The notes beneath the pieces were generated by a model. The model was not told the DNA's origin. It worked only from the letters and a program-made list of their open reading frames with translations, and did not search any database. This document shows, piece after piece, positions 1-13,840 of a stretch of DNA of 64,000 nt. Source of the DNA: Taenia hydatigena (taxonomy: Eukaryota; Platyhelminthes; Cestoda; Cyclophyllidea; Taeniidae). The DNA is taken from contig JADWOT020001457.1 of the NCBI GenBank assembly GCA_036345935.2, positions 1-64,000 on the forward strand. The letters run 5' to 3'. The position numbers and the translations under genes are program-made. Numbering within the stretch: the stretch's first letter is position 1; every line of letters starts with the position of its first letter.

Positions 1-2677
1 ATCAAATGCAAAATGATAACAAAGAGATTCTCAGCAGATCTTGAGCATGTAGTTCATTGTCGTAGCTATCTATCGCAAAAAAGCACGCTTCTGACGCAAC
101 GGTCAATGAGAGCCTCCACATCAAAGCACTTAGACATCGATGTCGCCTATTAAAATGTCATTTTAGCCCTTCACCTTTATGGCTTTTTAGGTTCGATGCG
201 CAGATCTTTTGTGTTTTTAATGAATCGTAGGCATGTCTCATTCATTTATGAATAAACCAATCTTATTTATTTTTGTTTAATGCATGATTAGACGGGCAGA
301 TGAACGGATATCTGGGCAGAAGGCACGAGGAGTGGTAATGAAAGGAAGCTGGAAATGCCGTGCTGTATAAGGATATTATACAGTTCCTTCAAGTAAAAAT
401 GCTATCGAACACTCCAAACCAGCCACTGGTGGACGCAATCGCAGCTGAAATTGGACTTAGCAGATGTGGTGGATCGCGACTCTATAACGTGCTGTTGATA
501 TCATGCTTATTAAAATTAGAGCTGCTTCACACTATTAGGTGAAGCTCAGAACTCAAAAAGAGTGTTTAATAAAATAAGACCGGCCTTGCAAAGCTTAAGA
601 AATGCCTGTCATTGGTGCTGCATTGGGAAACCTATGAAGCCAAAGAATTTACTTTACATTGACAATCTACTAAAATCTTTGCAGCTTCGAAAAGTCCCCT
701 TTCTTGCAGTATCCCAATGCACTCCAGTGGGCAGCTCTTCAACACCAAAGAGAATAGCGCTAGATCCTATTATAATCTTCAACTCTTATAAAAGGCACCT
801 TCATGCCAATAAAATGAAACTAATTTGCAAGGAATCTTAGCGTTATTTAGCTAAAACTGTAGCTAGCACTACCCACATTAAGTAACTTGCCTCCTTAACT
901 GGACCACTTGGACATTTGACACATTTAACTAATGCGGCAGGCGACCGCTGCAGTATAAGTTGTGCTGGAGGGTGCAGTTGTTAGAAGTGAGGGTATTATG
1001 CCCCAAGTTCTAGCCACGTACCATAAACACCTAAGCAGGTAAGCGTGTAATGGAAAAAACGCCGTTTGCATAATTGGCGTAGCGACAAGGATGGCGCTTA
1101 AAAGTAATATTGGCAAAGGGGATCGAGATGATGAGGATGAAGGTTGCTACTCATTTATGAAAAGGAATACAAACGTTCATCCCCTCCACCGTATTCTTTA
1201 TCAATGGTGTACGGTATTGCAACTCGACCACCCAACTAGCTAAGCGTACGTACGTGGCTTCTACCCATTAAGTATAGGATTACCAGGCCAATTCATCGTT
1301 TTGTTGAACCGCTTAAGCCAAACGCCAGAGTAAATCACTAACCAAGCATTCTTATGTTATTCTACGATCCCGATTCTGCTGAGTATACTAGCAGTGAAAT
1401 TATAAGGCGATTATTGGTGGCCTGTTCACCCACCTATGCACCCATCCAGTGTTCAATAATAAATTAAGCGGCCTTCATATGTACTCACTCAATCTCCAAA
1501 CAGTTTGTTTTTCAATTCTATTCTGATGCAGCTACTAGGTTTACCTATCTCTTCACAGCTCATTGGACGACTGTCATTCATACGCAAATATGGGGTTTTG
1601 ACACATCCCATCCTACTCTAGTTGGCATTTTTAGTTCTCCGACATATGGCGTATCCATCTAAACATATCCTACCTTATTAAGTCTATTTGTGCATTGCAA
1701 GTGACAATTGCAAATAAGATTCAAGCAAATATTTTGGGCTCTACTTTGTATAGACTTAAAGCTGCTCCACTTTATTACTTTGTTAAGCAGCAGTGTTATT
1801 TTTGCCACCTACATGAACCGGATCGACATCAAAATTTCCACTATTTGTTTCGTAACAACATCGTTAACGAAGTCGTGCAGTGGCACATGACTTTAGAATT
1901 CGTTTTATTAAATATGCACATTCTCTATGGGAACAATGAAACCCACACACATTTTGAATCACGGCTAATACAGTGCACAAAGTATGATGCCTCCAAAAAT
2001 CCGCATGACATTATGCTAACACAGTCGAATATACGAGAGTTGTATCGAAAAACCGATAGAAAAAAGGATAGTGAGGCATGACCATAACAGCGATTTAGTG
2101 GTCTGCGGGGGCACTTCCCCCTTAGAGGTTTCGAAATGAGCACATCAAGGCTGAGAAATATTTTATCAACAGAATGTGCTTCAAATAGAAATAGAAACTA
2201 ATTTCATAATGCGATGCCCAAAGCTCGTTGGGAGAGAACAGCATGATAAAAGATGAGGTCATTGGAAAGAAAGATTTTACCACCACTACACGTGGTTCTA
2301 ATTGTTGGCTAGGTATGCCATTGGATTTCTCTCCCGAAAATATTTAGGTCTGTTCTTATCATCCTTTTATTCGATTACTTAATACTAGGCATTTACATCA
2401 GCAGAGCTGCAAACTAAGTGCGCCAGTTATTGGCCTAAATACCACATTTCCGAACGGCAATGTAATCGTCTTGTCAAAGAGAAAAAAAGCAGAATTAAAC
2501 ATTTCTTGCAAACATCCAAACAGCTACATTGATCACAAAAGCATGAGAGGGGAAAATCTCGCCCTTGAAGAATAATTGGCTGTCAATAAAACACTTTTAT
2601 GCTCCTGTAAGCTAAAGGAGTATGCCAATGGGTAACCTGTAGGCATTGCGGCCTTCCTTTAACTCCTAAAGGGTGCC
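1..2677. other. AT-rich stretch without a supportable gene
   Basis: No family-specific motif and no convincing exon bounded by splice sites was found. The longest open frames on the plus strand, 562-840 and 1695-2081, lack recognisable domains and could be chance openings or decayed coding DNA. Confidence 0.4.
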
Positions 2678-3355
2678 CTAATGAAGTAAATCTTTTACAT
2701 CGTTAAAGAATCGAGTTTCATTGAACAAGTGCGAATTGACGTCTTTTACCTTCTGTGAATTCAAGTCGACCAAGAGTTTTAGGAGATGGGGCACCGAATC
2801 ACCTAGAGCGGTCAGATTCTTTGCACCCATCAACTTCAATAGATAACTAATGTAAGGCATTTTTGACCGCATCTTTCCAAACTTTCCGAGGTTGCAGGCA
2901 CATCGTTTACAACTGTAGATAATGCCAATATCCCGACTTTCTCTTTCTTCCCAGGCACAAGTTATTATGATTTCTGGAGTGCTTGTAGTTAGCAGTAGAG
3001 GCGTGTTATTCGCTAGAGGGGACAATGCCTCTACAAGAGCTTGCAGCACCTTGAGATCCATGGCTTGTAAGCATTCAAAGGTGCTGGACAGTTTGCTAAA
3101 CATGGCTTTGAATGTGCAGCGATTCTCCATCAACAAAATTTTGAGAAATCCAGAAACATGTGCATCAACGTAGAGAGGTCTTTTCTTTGACATTGGATGT
3201 GCGTGTAACAAGCACTGGCACCGTTGGCTTAATTGTTAGCGCAACCTTCATATCTACGGCTTTTACAAAATTGGACTTCTCAGTAGAAGGCTTTAAAATC
3301 GTATTTTTAGACATTATGGTAGCTTGCTTATACTTAGGCGCATCAGGTATCGTGG
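2678..3355 (-). pseudogene. unassigned protein-like reading frame broken by a frame change
   Basis: On the minus strand a frame opens near 3355 (with MSKNTILKPSTEKS about 15 codons in) and stays protein-like until about 3170. There the coding signal passes into another frame that continues to a stop at 2678. The downstream part, about 165 residues, is rich in leucine and predicted helices (for example LQALVEALSPLANN and YLLKLMGAKNLTALGDS), which recalls armadillo/HEAT-type solenoids, but no family was recognised. The frame change near 3170-3195 has no obvious intron, so this is either a decaying gene copy or an exon pair whose junction was not resolved. Further open frames upstream at 3492-3932 minus may belong to the same unit. 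The function is unknown. Confidence 0.35.
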
Positions 3356-6042
3356 GTTGACTGATTTATGAAATGATGCGAAATAAAGTGCTGCCGATGT
3401 CAGGTGCAGTTGCGATGATCGATTGGAGGAGTAGTGAATCCATTTCTATGAGGATACACTTAATGTGCAGCAAGGCGACAGTCACTAACCATTACGAATA
3501 TGGGCCCATATTAGAGGCAAAACTATCAATCCCTAACACTAAATTCATAGTTATTAAAGGTTGGTTCAATTTTAAGGTGCAAAGAAGCATGGATTGAAGA
3601 ATAACCGGAGCTATATTGTGTATCGAAGCAGGAGATTTTGACACTGAAGGTTGTGATTGCATTAGACGATCGTAGCTTGGCATGCCATATATCAACATGA
3701 GGTCGTACCGAGGTCAGGGATGAGATCAATGCAGGTCGATGCAGTTCGCCGTAATTGCCAAGGGGGTGGCATAAGCCATCGTGACAGGCAAAATGGCAGT
3801 TGCCATCAACGATACGACCATAATCCTGGAATGGTTTATTGAAACATTCGCTAGGTTAACACTGTGCAAAGTCGTAAAATCCTCTGCGTTTTCCGTCCTT
3901 ACATCTGCTTTAGTAGCCGCAGTTTGCACCAAAGCAAAATAGCATAAATCACTATTATTAACAGTAGCAACTTTCTATGAAATAGATGAATGCAGACGCC
4001 CTTGGTTTCCAAAGCAAATACATAAAATTAAATCGAAAATAGAACTAGCACAGCAGTAAATGGAGATGGAAGCAAAAGGCAGGAGAGGCAAAGACTCCAA
4101 AGCGAATGACCCGATGTGATGTACGAGGAGTAAGTTAAGGGCAGGAGGCGTAAAGACGTAACGCTAAGCAAATGTTGAGTCTAAAGACTTGCTTTACTAA
4201 TGCTGTTGTAGTTCCTAAAGGTGCTTTATGGCGTGACGAATAAGCGAAGTGATTTATTGCGAAAATGACGGTCTTTAGTTTGAATGAATGAATGTAAGAT
4301 CATCTAAATTTAATAACTCTAGGTTAAGTTTATATATGTCTAAGTAATCATTTTATAAGCCTTAACTAATTATCAGTAATTTCGCCGAAATTCATACGAG
4401 TCAAAAATTGACCTGAAACATGTAGCTTCTTATTATAATAAAAATTAAATAGCCTCAACAAAATTGGATAGAGAGGAATTTTTGTATGAACATACTTTTT
4501 ATTCTCGATGTGCTTTTTAAAACTTGAAAGGAAATTCAGGTACTATTTAAAGACATCAATCTGTATACCTCAAGCACGAAAGACACTTAGATAATTGCTG
4601 ATTTAATTGCTTCATTAGCATTAAAATGCCAAAAAGTTTAAAAATGTTATCTGCCTATTTTAAAAGCGGAGTAGAAATGGTTTGCCCACCTTTGTCTTAG
4701 AGCGAAACAGCATTATTTTTTAAGGTCGAACACCTGCCTGCTCCAATAATTCTTACATGCCAATGGAGGAAGCGACGGGTCACTTATTTTTCTTAATGCA
4801 TAGTACCACGATTCGAAACCTATTTTCTCTTCTTTCATAAAAGCGTCCAGAAAACTCTAATTTTGGCGCATCGACTTAGAGGAATACAACTGCCCATCCC
4901 ACAGACCACATGCCAGGGTTGAGTGCATTCGCGGCGCAGGAAATCGCTTAAACATTTCTTGAGAAATTTAATTCCCATTTCTGGTACTACTTTACGGAGA
5001 TGAAACACGCAAAATTATCACCGCTCAGTAGTGTCCCAAAAATGTTAGTGCAAGCAAGCATAAATTTAAGTTACGTGGTTGAAATTTTAGAGAGGATGTG
5101 GATATTTTAACACTTTGGTCTGGTTGATAAGTTTTCATTATAGTTCTCATTGCATTTCCAACCCTAGATAACAACCGAATATGGCAGTCATTCTAAATGT
5201 AAACATTTCATCCTATAGGTGTTGCAGAGTTAAACTCCATTTGGATGTAGGCTTAGATGGCGCAAAAAACAATGGCTATGGATAGTTAATCAGACTGCTT
5301 TTCCGTAGTAGGCCTTCGTTGTATCGTCAAGGTGATGTTGTTAGCTTTTATTCCCTATTAGGGACCTTTAAAATTTGGATTCCAAGAACTTTGTGCCTAT
5401 CTTTAATGCACAACTGGTGATTATTCATTTTAAATAAGACTCGAATTTTCGGGCAGTCCATAAGCATTGATTAAATCAACTTTGCCAAAAAATTGACTAG
5501 GTTCTTATGCTTCGTATAATACGCTTGGTTAAAAGATGTCTCGGATCATACATACCAACCCGAACGTATTGATTGCAACCATGTGGCTAAGTTTGACATT
5601 GCGAGAGAGGAGAAATCGCCTGTATTGTATCGGTTGTATTCATGTGACTACAATCATTCCATGTTTCACTGCGGCAAAGTATAGCACCTAATTGAAGGAG
5701 AGAGGTCAGCAACAAAAGGTAGGAAGGAAGGTAAAAAGGAGGAGAAACGTGAGAAGCACATAAGAAATGCGTGCATAAAGGTGAGCGCAGAGTTGAATGG
5801 GTGGAAAATCGATGACAGCAGAATGAGTGGAGAGGAACGGAGTGGTGGCGATGAAGTAGTCCACTGATTTAGGCGTCGTCTCAAAAACGCGGATATCAAG
5901 GAATCAAGCCAATCACCAAGAAGGCCACTAATTTTACCTTTTCTTTTTAATGCATTGAACTGCTCTTTAACCTATCCATCATCAGTGTTTTAAAATCGTC
6001 GTCGGACAAGCACTGTGCTACCACAAGCAGTGGAGATGAGGG
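3356..6042. other. non-coding, AT-rich
   Basis: Apart from short overlapping minus-strand open frames at 3492-3932, which may extend the broken frame downstream, nothing was recognised. From 3,933 to about 6,000 every frame is interrupted frequently and no repeat was noticed. Confidence 0.4.
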
Positions 6043-6121
6043 GGTTTTATGGCCCTGAAAGACTCGAACCTGTAATCCTCCGACTTATAAACAGACGCCT
6101 TACCCATTAGGCCACAAAACC
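6043..6121 (-). pseudogene. tRNA-Arg-like pseudogene
   Basis: The minus strand begins with GGTTTTGTGGCCTAATGGGT and carries a tRNA D-arm and A box (GTGGCCTAATGGGTAAGGC), an anticodon-arm region, and a B-box/T-loop (GGTTCGAGTC). The D-arm and variable loop most resemble eukaryotic tRNA-Arg. The anticodon stem is mismatched, the loop would read ATA, the T stem does not pair (CAGG against CTTT), and the 3' acceptor strand has an insertion. It is a decayed gene or the head of a tRNA-derived SINE, not a functional tRNA. Confidence 0.6.
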
Positions 6122-6614
6122 AGTTGCTATTCTTCAACCTTACTCCTTTTCGCCTTTCATCATTATTATCTGCTGCAGTCAAGCAGCGCACATCCTTCTA
6201 TATCAGCCCATTCTTTGCAAATGCAATGCCGTGATTTCAACTGCTTTGCAAGGAAAATCTACCTATAGACGGAACACAAAGGATCAATCGATTGATGAAA
6301 CAATAGATGATTGCCAATCTAGGCATTTTATCGTCTTTTGCTGGCGCTGGTGAATCGTAATCATCCTATTCGAGGTCAAACCCCTGTAGACAACATTGCT
6401 GCATACGGTCAGCTTCATAACTTCTGTCATTTTACACGCCTTTATAGCTACATGCATTCGAACACGCATACAGTAAAACTTGTGCCCGCTCACGAAATGA
6501 GAAGGTTCGGACAGTAAGAGATGTTAAATTCGACACCATCGCATCACTTATTGCTGGATTCTCACCAACGTCACCAGCAGGAGGACGGTTGGGCTAGTAA
6601 AGTCGCCATCAAAG

Positions 6615-6687
6615 CACCGGTGACAGAACTCGAACCCGATATCTTATACTTAAAAGGCGGACGCCCTATCCATTAGACTGAATTATG
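6615..6687 (-). pseudogene. second tRNA-Arg-like pseudogene
   Basis: The minus strand shows GTCTAATGGATAGGGCG in the D-arm position and CGGGTTCGAGTTC in the T-arm position, correctly spaced for a tRNA of about 73 bases. The loop would carry the anticodon TTA, which would read a stop codon. The acceptor ends (AATTCAG against ACCGGTG) do not pair and the anticodon stem is broken. It lies about 500 bases from the first tRNA-like sequence, on the same strand. Confidence 0.55.
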
Positions 6688-9600
6688 AAAGCTAAAAGCG
6701 AATAGATTTGCCATTATGGAGTGTTCACATTGGTTCTCAACTATCAAAGTCCTAAAATTGAGCTGGCTGTACTAAAATATTCAAGATTATTAAGGTTTTA
6801 AGACCCGCAGGAAATCAAAAAATCCAATAGGCAGTGGAGAGTAAAAAAGGACGGATTGCACACCAAAACATTCACTAAAGGCTTCTACTAAGTTCACACA
6901 ACTAGGAGGCTGATTTTTAGGTTTTGGTTGAGTCCTCCTCACATGCAGTGCTGCAGTCTCTACTTCGTGCAGTGGAACACCGTTCAAGATGCATACATGT
7001 CGTAAAATGAGAGTACTTTCCGATATTCATGACCAGTAAGGAAGTAGCAGCTAACAGTGTCTACGAGCGCACGCATTGGAGAAAAGAGAGCATATACAGA
7101 CGCAATAGTCACTAACGGATTCCGGACTAGCATCATAGCCTGAAGGAAAGTCCGCCTACTAATTTCACATCAGGGAGCACCTTACTTGCTCTTTTACTCT
7201 AGTCATCAGTTGAGTGAATGCCTAGTGCACTGCAGCAACTAGTTGGTCTTTACAAATAGCGAGGTAGTATGTCCATAATCATTTTAGCAAATCGTTTTCG
7301 AAATCGCTTATTTTAATTTAGAAGTTGTGATGAGACACATGCTTATGCTACTCAGTGCATTAGATTTTTCCGCCTTAAGTTTCGATGTTTCAGTCCTAAA
7401 GGCACCGACATCAGAGTCGGCAACTGTGAAAAGTACTTAATGCAAAATGCAGGCCAGATTGAAGCCTGATATGTGTACGCCTGTGACATTATGCAAGACG
7501 AACTGACCAAAAAACTCACTAAAATAGTTTTACTGCGTTTGTTTAAAGGAGCTGTAAGCCCTGTTGGCATTGCGTTAAATCAGATCAAAGAATATATGTT
7601 AAGCCTGGATTTTGAGTACATCCAAATTGTTAATATTGCAAAGACATTTCCATGGGGAAAGCGTCAAAATAAGGTCATTGTCAATATTGTTATTTCAAGA
7701 GTATTAACGTCACCTGACTCCCAACAAAAAACCGCTGCCTACGTATTCCAGCGGTCGTTAAGCATGCACCATGTTTTCTCCTCAACTCTATGCTAGGCAG
7801 CCCTGTTTTGTTCATTTTTAACTTCAAATTCACAGCTACCTATGTAAGGCTTAGTACCTAAATAGCCTGAAAATTCGCACTGCAAAAGATGCCGCTTGGT
7901 GAACTGTTTGGCTAATTGGATTTCTTATTCGCTGTTGCAGCATGTCCCTCATCCTCTCAGTGCTACGATGAAAAGCAATTCATGCTTAACTAACTCATGG
8001 CTTTTAAAAGAATTCGCCAACTATGTTTGCGGTGGATTAGCGTGTTAGGCTGACCTGCTGACACAGGCTGTCGCCACAATTTGAATGCAGCCTTGTTTGC
8101 TATTTTTATTAATCAAATTTTGTGCTAGTTTAGCCATTCGGCACAATGTTATTGCAAGTGACCCAAAACTCCAGTTCTCGCTTTTGCTTTCATTTGCCGT
8201 GCTGAAAGAACGATTATTTTTATATCCTTATTTGGCATGCAGTAGCATCGATGTCTCTCTCCTGGCGTGTAAAACACCGTGGATGCCGCCCATTGGCAGC
8301 CCAACTGGAAGAATTATGGTGCTAGTAGCGCATGTCAACCGCAAGGATTAAGCAACGCATGAGGATTCACAGGCTCTACGCTTAAAGGACAACTGCATGG
8401 AGTTCTCGTATGCGAGGGAAGTTGCGTTTGTGTGTAACGCCAGCAAAGTGGAAGATGAAGAGAGGGATTGGATGAGAGTGAATAAAGAGTAGGAGATAGA
8501 ATGGAGCGTAGTGAAGTAATGAACCAAAATTTTAGAGTAGAGCATGTGAGGGGCAAAAAGGGATGTAACGGAAAACTAAAGAAATGAGAAAGGACATTTA
8601 GACGCCTAAAAGTGTCGGTTAACTTTAGCTGGAGTTGAGTGAGGAAAAAAAGCAGGAGGAAGTGGGGAGTAGAAGAAAGTAGGAGGTTGAAAATGGGCAA
8701 GTAGATCAGAGAAGCGATAAATGATGAGGGTTGAGACGGAAGTAAAAGGAGGCTTTCAGGCTCCCCGCCATCAAAGCTATGCGCATGAGCAATATTCATT
8801 TGGTGTCTATTACAAGCTCCAATACAATAAATTTCGCAAGGTAAAGCGTCTGCTTGCTAATAGGCTTGGAGGCTAACATATGCACCATCTGCCTCGCCTA
8901 GCCAGCATTACACGCCGCGTCACAAGTTCAATCATGGTGTGCATTGCTACACTCAATCTACAGCCTTCTTGTGCGCCAATGAATACCGGCGACCGCGTCT
9001 TCATTCCTCACCCCCGTATGCCATTTATGCGATCCCGCTTCCCCTCTTCATTGATCGTTCTTGCTTTGCCCTCCATGCCTCTTTGTCATCACTCTTCATA
9101 TCGCCGCATTCCAATTAGCAGACTATGTTCACTAGTGGGTTGTTCCAGCACACTGATTGATTAAAATCTGACTCCCATTTGCATCGCTGCAAAGCGTATG
9201 CCGTTTGGCACTGCAGAAAACGTTCAAATACGAGTATGACTTGAATTCTTCCATAGAGGGGCTGGTCGACGGTAAGCGATTCTTAAAAGTTAGTAAGCTA
9301 GAAGAGTAACATTTTTCTCATTATCCGATACACTCGATTTGATCCACTTGCAAAGGCTTCTCGGATTTCTTCTTTTCATCTGCTGACTAACCTATCAGTA
9401 GTGGAACTGCCAAATAGACGTAGGGCCTGTTTCGTTGTAAAGCAGAAGCCAATATTATGCAGGGTTGACTCCTATGGACTTGAAATCGCTAAGGTCCGCT
9501 ATCTTACTAAATAGCAAAAAATGATTGTCTGTCCAATCGAATTGACCCTTGAGCAAACATAGACTAAGTAATTCAGAAAATGAACATTCACATATCCAGA

Positions 9601-12600
9601 AACCACGAAATATTGGCTCCTATCATCTTGCCGCTCTTTTACTGCAGTACTTTGCCGTTTGTGCACTTGTAAATTGATTTCACTCAGTCGGAATCCTCAT
9701 TTCCAAGCCTTTTAAAATTATTACAGCGCAATTTCTGAAAATGATGACCTCTGAGCCATACCCTAATATAACGACGAGGTGAAACGTGCTCAGCATTCCC
9801 TTAGACTATACTAGGCATAAGCAAAGAGCTGTATCTCAGAGATTAGTTCTTTAGGTTCTCAAATTCTACTATGCTTTCCACACTAGATAATCTTCAAGCT
9901 AATGGTCCCCATTTGTGTGACAAATTGCATTAGATTGCTCTAAGGTTCATTTCTTTATGTTCGGGTTGCTATCAATTAGCTCTGATTTCAATGATTGTGA
10001 GGTTGTAGTCTTTGCAAAATCACACTGGCAATTTGATATGGTTGCGCTTTCGTCAGAGACATTATTCGGATTCTCAAGCATTGTATGACACGCGCAAGGT
10101 ACAGCAGGCTTGTCAAAACTATCGTAGTTCCCACATATTACGCGACGAAGGGTCTCCTGCATTAAAGTAAATTGCTAGTTTGTCATTCAGTGCAATATGA
10201 AATTTAGCTTTTCTTTGGTAAGCTCTCAGTAGGATGGATACCTCTTTGCTTTGCGAAACGATTCGACCAGTTAAACGTGAAAGGAGGTATTTGGCGAAGA
10301 ATAAATATTAAATGAATGCTTCTTAGGGGTAGTTGTTTATGTTCGTGTCGGCTTGATGGCATTTAATAGAGGTTAATGGAAGTCAGCGAAAATTTGTAAG
10401 TTAATGGCGATAACGGAAGGAAAAGTATTTGTGCTATAAGCGCACTAAAGGTGTTATGAGTGAAGTGGGAGCGGTGACAATGTGGACATGAGGCGTCGTG
10501 TCGTGGTGACTGAGGCGCATAAGAAATAATGACGGAAGCCAATGCGCGGAGCATTCGTTGTAGCTCGCGATTTATTGCCAACGGCCGACTCATTGTCTAA
10601 CTTCGCATGGCTTATCATCACTGACGAAAGTGCCATTCTCCTTGCAATTATTTGGCATGCTGAAAGAAGTGCGTAGTTTTGCGTTACTCTCGGTCTCGCA
10701 CAATCCAATTGTCTAACGCCAATAATGCTGAGGTCAATTTCCGCATGATGCTGAGCATTGCACTCAGTCATTGTGTTGAATTAAAGAGGTCCGCTCGCAT
10801 CAAATTTGGCTAACGTAGAGGAGTAGCGCTGAAATCAGAATTTGGTGTGAAAATTGAATAAAAGCTATTTATTTGCTAAGTGGCAGTAGACATTGGCGTT
10901 TAACATCTGACAAATTTCAACAGCACAGGTTTGTATATCCTCATTTATAAAAGCGACTGCAGCATGAATAACTTTAAAACGTCTATTAAAGTGCGCAAAT
11001 AAAGAAGCAAATTTGCATTCGCCTAAAAACTGGTTGGACAGGATGCCTTCTGTAAGCTGTGTCTGTCCGTGATTCTAAAGCATCGTGCATGCTTGGATTT
11101 TTCGGACATTTATATTTATCGTGCCTAGTCATTTAGCAATCTGAAAGAATACATTTTATTTGCTTACTTATTCCTCATCAATGCTACTAACTTTTGATCA
11201 CTCGCCAAGCACACAATCAACTGTTAGCACAAACCGCTTATCTATTGCCTAATTCGAGTCAATGCCTACGCATTATGTTCACAACTCAAAATATTGTCCT
11301 AGGCGAAGGTGACCTCTTTTGGTCACACGCACAACAAAGTGTCTTTATCATAAACGGAATACTTCCAAGTGCATAAGATTCTGTACTCATCTCCTATTTT
11401 GGTGTCATTTTCCTTGGAAAGCGTAGACAGAATATGCGGGGGTCTACAATGCCTGCATTTATGGCATATTAAACAAAAAACGAAGATAAAGAGGAAGCAC
11501 AAATCCCTCAACTCAAGATCTGTGTTCAAGAGATCCGTGTTCACTGAGTCTTTTTCATCGAGGAGGTGCACTCATGCACACACGTTTTTAATCTTCCTCC
11601 GTATTTTTCATCACCGTCTGCCATCATCGATAGACTCTTGATTTTACTAGTGCCTATTCCCATCTTTGCGGGCGATAGTTGATGCAGCTTACGCGAGCGC
11701 AATTCGCCATGATGAGCCGTGATGACGAACCGTGCAATACAAACGAGCATTCTAATGGTGAGGTGAATTCGATCACCTGGATTCATCTTGTCCCATGAAC
11801 GATGTAACTAGTGGTGTTCTTTAGGCGGTGCGATAGACCTATGTGTTTACGCTTGATCTCTTTAATGAAAGACGTTAATAAGGCTGTGTTAGTATTTATT
11901 TGGAGGAGGAAGTGTTCTCTTAGCTGGCGCGACCGTAGTCATTGCACATGCTTAGATGTCACAAATAAGGAGTTGTCTTAACAAATCAGTCCATTCGTTG
12001 TGAAGAACGATGGATGCGAAGGCAAAATGTATGCACTCAAGGGTTAAAATATGGTCATTTACTGGCATGGTCTAAGGCACTGACTAAGCCTTTTACAATG
12101 CAGATCGATCCCAGTAGATGTAGACTTGTTTAATGATTAATCTAAATAATTATTTCTTGTCTGCCAAAAGAAGTAAACGATCTGGTCAAAGACCTGAGTA
12201 GGGATAAAGTTCTTAAGCCTATATGACAAGTCGACCATAAGCGAATAGCCAGTTAACGTTGCATCTCTTACCTTAGCTAACTATTTCCACCCTTCCTCTG
12301 CCTAACGCTTTTAGTTCCATCCCCTGACTTTTGATTCACTTCTCTTTATCTCCCTTTGCAGCGCGACTTCCTTTCGTTTCTTCATCTTACCAGCCTGCCT
12401 CATCCTCAGAAAAGATAAGGTCAAAAATGCATGCCAGAATAAATTTACAATTCATTGTGGAAAAATCCGACTTTAATAAACTGCTTTTAATGATAAAAGA
12501 AGCCAAAATACTGAGCCATGTTTTATAATTGAAGGGTTGATTAAAAGTACTTTTAGCTAAACGCAATCGTTTCCCACTCAGGGAGTTTTTGATACTCGGC

Positions 12601-13640
12601 AATGGTTGTAGAAGGATCGATATTTTAATTCTTGCTTTAGCTCCTCATTTGACTCTACCATGCCTATTGAGCAGGTGAGCGCAAGGTTTTGGAACAATAA
12701 GGATTTTGTGCTGCCAGGTTAAGCTTAGGCGGAACACTATTGACGCCGTACAAGAGGATAAATTCCATGAACCATCTACCCGGCTGCGGTTTACGACACG
12801 CATTTTTAATATTGGACAGATAATCAAAAGGGATGGTGGGGCGGTTTTCACCTATCGGCATAAAAAAGGCAAATTTTAGGCTCTCAGATCCTTATCAAGA
12901 ATAGCAGGTTAGGTTTTTTAAAATATTTCCTGCTTCCCCTCATCTTTCCCATGCTCATTGTCAGCATCGGGAGCTAAATGAATAATGTAGGGCATATATT
13001 TTTATGCACTGATTCTAGAAGATCAGTTTTAACTCCCCGCTACCATGCGTTACGTTACTTGGCCAAGGGGCAGCGCTGAATTATCTAAGTAGAAGAGAAA
13101 AGAAAACTAGCTCTTAGTAGACACCGCGAGTGTCAGTAGCTACCTTATTTTGGAGACGAATTTCATCACCACTGCTAGCCGAACCAATAGACACATTAGT
13201 GAAGCAAAGATAAGTGCAAATCTCTTCAACGCCGGCTTTTAAAGTTGATCATAATTTTTAAAATGTGCGAATGAGATCAGTGCTACTCACCCTCTCCCTT
13301 TTCTCAATCTCTCTGCAAGCCCCTGTGGATGCATATATTTCGCCGCTTATTATGAGTCTTTCATCCCCTGGTTCTGTCGTTTGCTTTTACCCAGGCGGTT
13401 GACCAGCTTACCACGTTGTAAAGCAATTGTTAAGAGCTACCTTTGCATTTGCCAGAGGTTGGACGAAGCACGATTGGCAGGGAATGCCAATCTCTATGGC
13501 GATTGCTGGGAGGAAAGCCGCTATATTCAGGACCAGCTCTTGGCGAAGTCCGTGAGCGTGGCATTATTGTCAAGCATTATCGACTCTCGGATGTGAAAGC
13601 AATGCTACAGCTGATGGCGTTTTAACATAATGGCTGCAAT
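6688..13640. other. long stretch without a supportable gene
   Basis: Several open frames exist (6790-6987 minus, 7473-7796 plus, 9947-10162 minus, 10454-10771 minus), but none shows a recognised domain or clean splice borders. The 154-codon frame at 8335-8799 minus is low-complexity, arising from a purine-rich plus strand, and is probably not a gene. Confidence 0.35.
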
Positions 13641-13840
13641 TTTGGTGTACCAGCTTGTATGCCACCAGAATGCAGTCGGGTTAGAATGATGAGTCCTGAC
13701 TCTTTCAGCCCAAACCATTCAAATCGTAAAGGCTTTAGGTTGTACTTGAGATCTGAGTGTAAAATACCATCTCATTTCCTGACATATGCCAATGCCTTCG
13801 TACAACATGGTAATTGCAGCTTCTCGATCTCTGCAGCCTA

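Noticed and set aside
8335..8799. 154-codon minus-strand open frame
   Set aside because: It reflects a purine-rich plus strand giving Leu/Ser/Pro-rich low complexity; no domain, signal or splice support.
13620..13840. Minus-strand stretch resembling a protein-kinase catalytic loop (HSDLKYN after ALAYV)
   Set aside because: Only one short motif fits; stops interrupt it, and no glycine loop, DFG or APE motif was found in a consistent place. Chance is likely.
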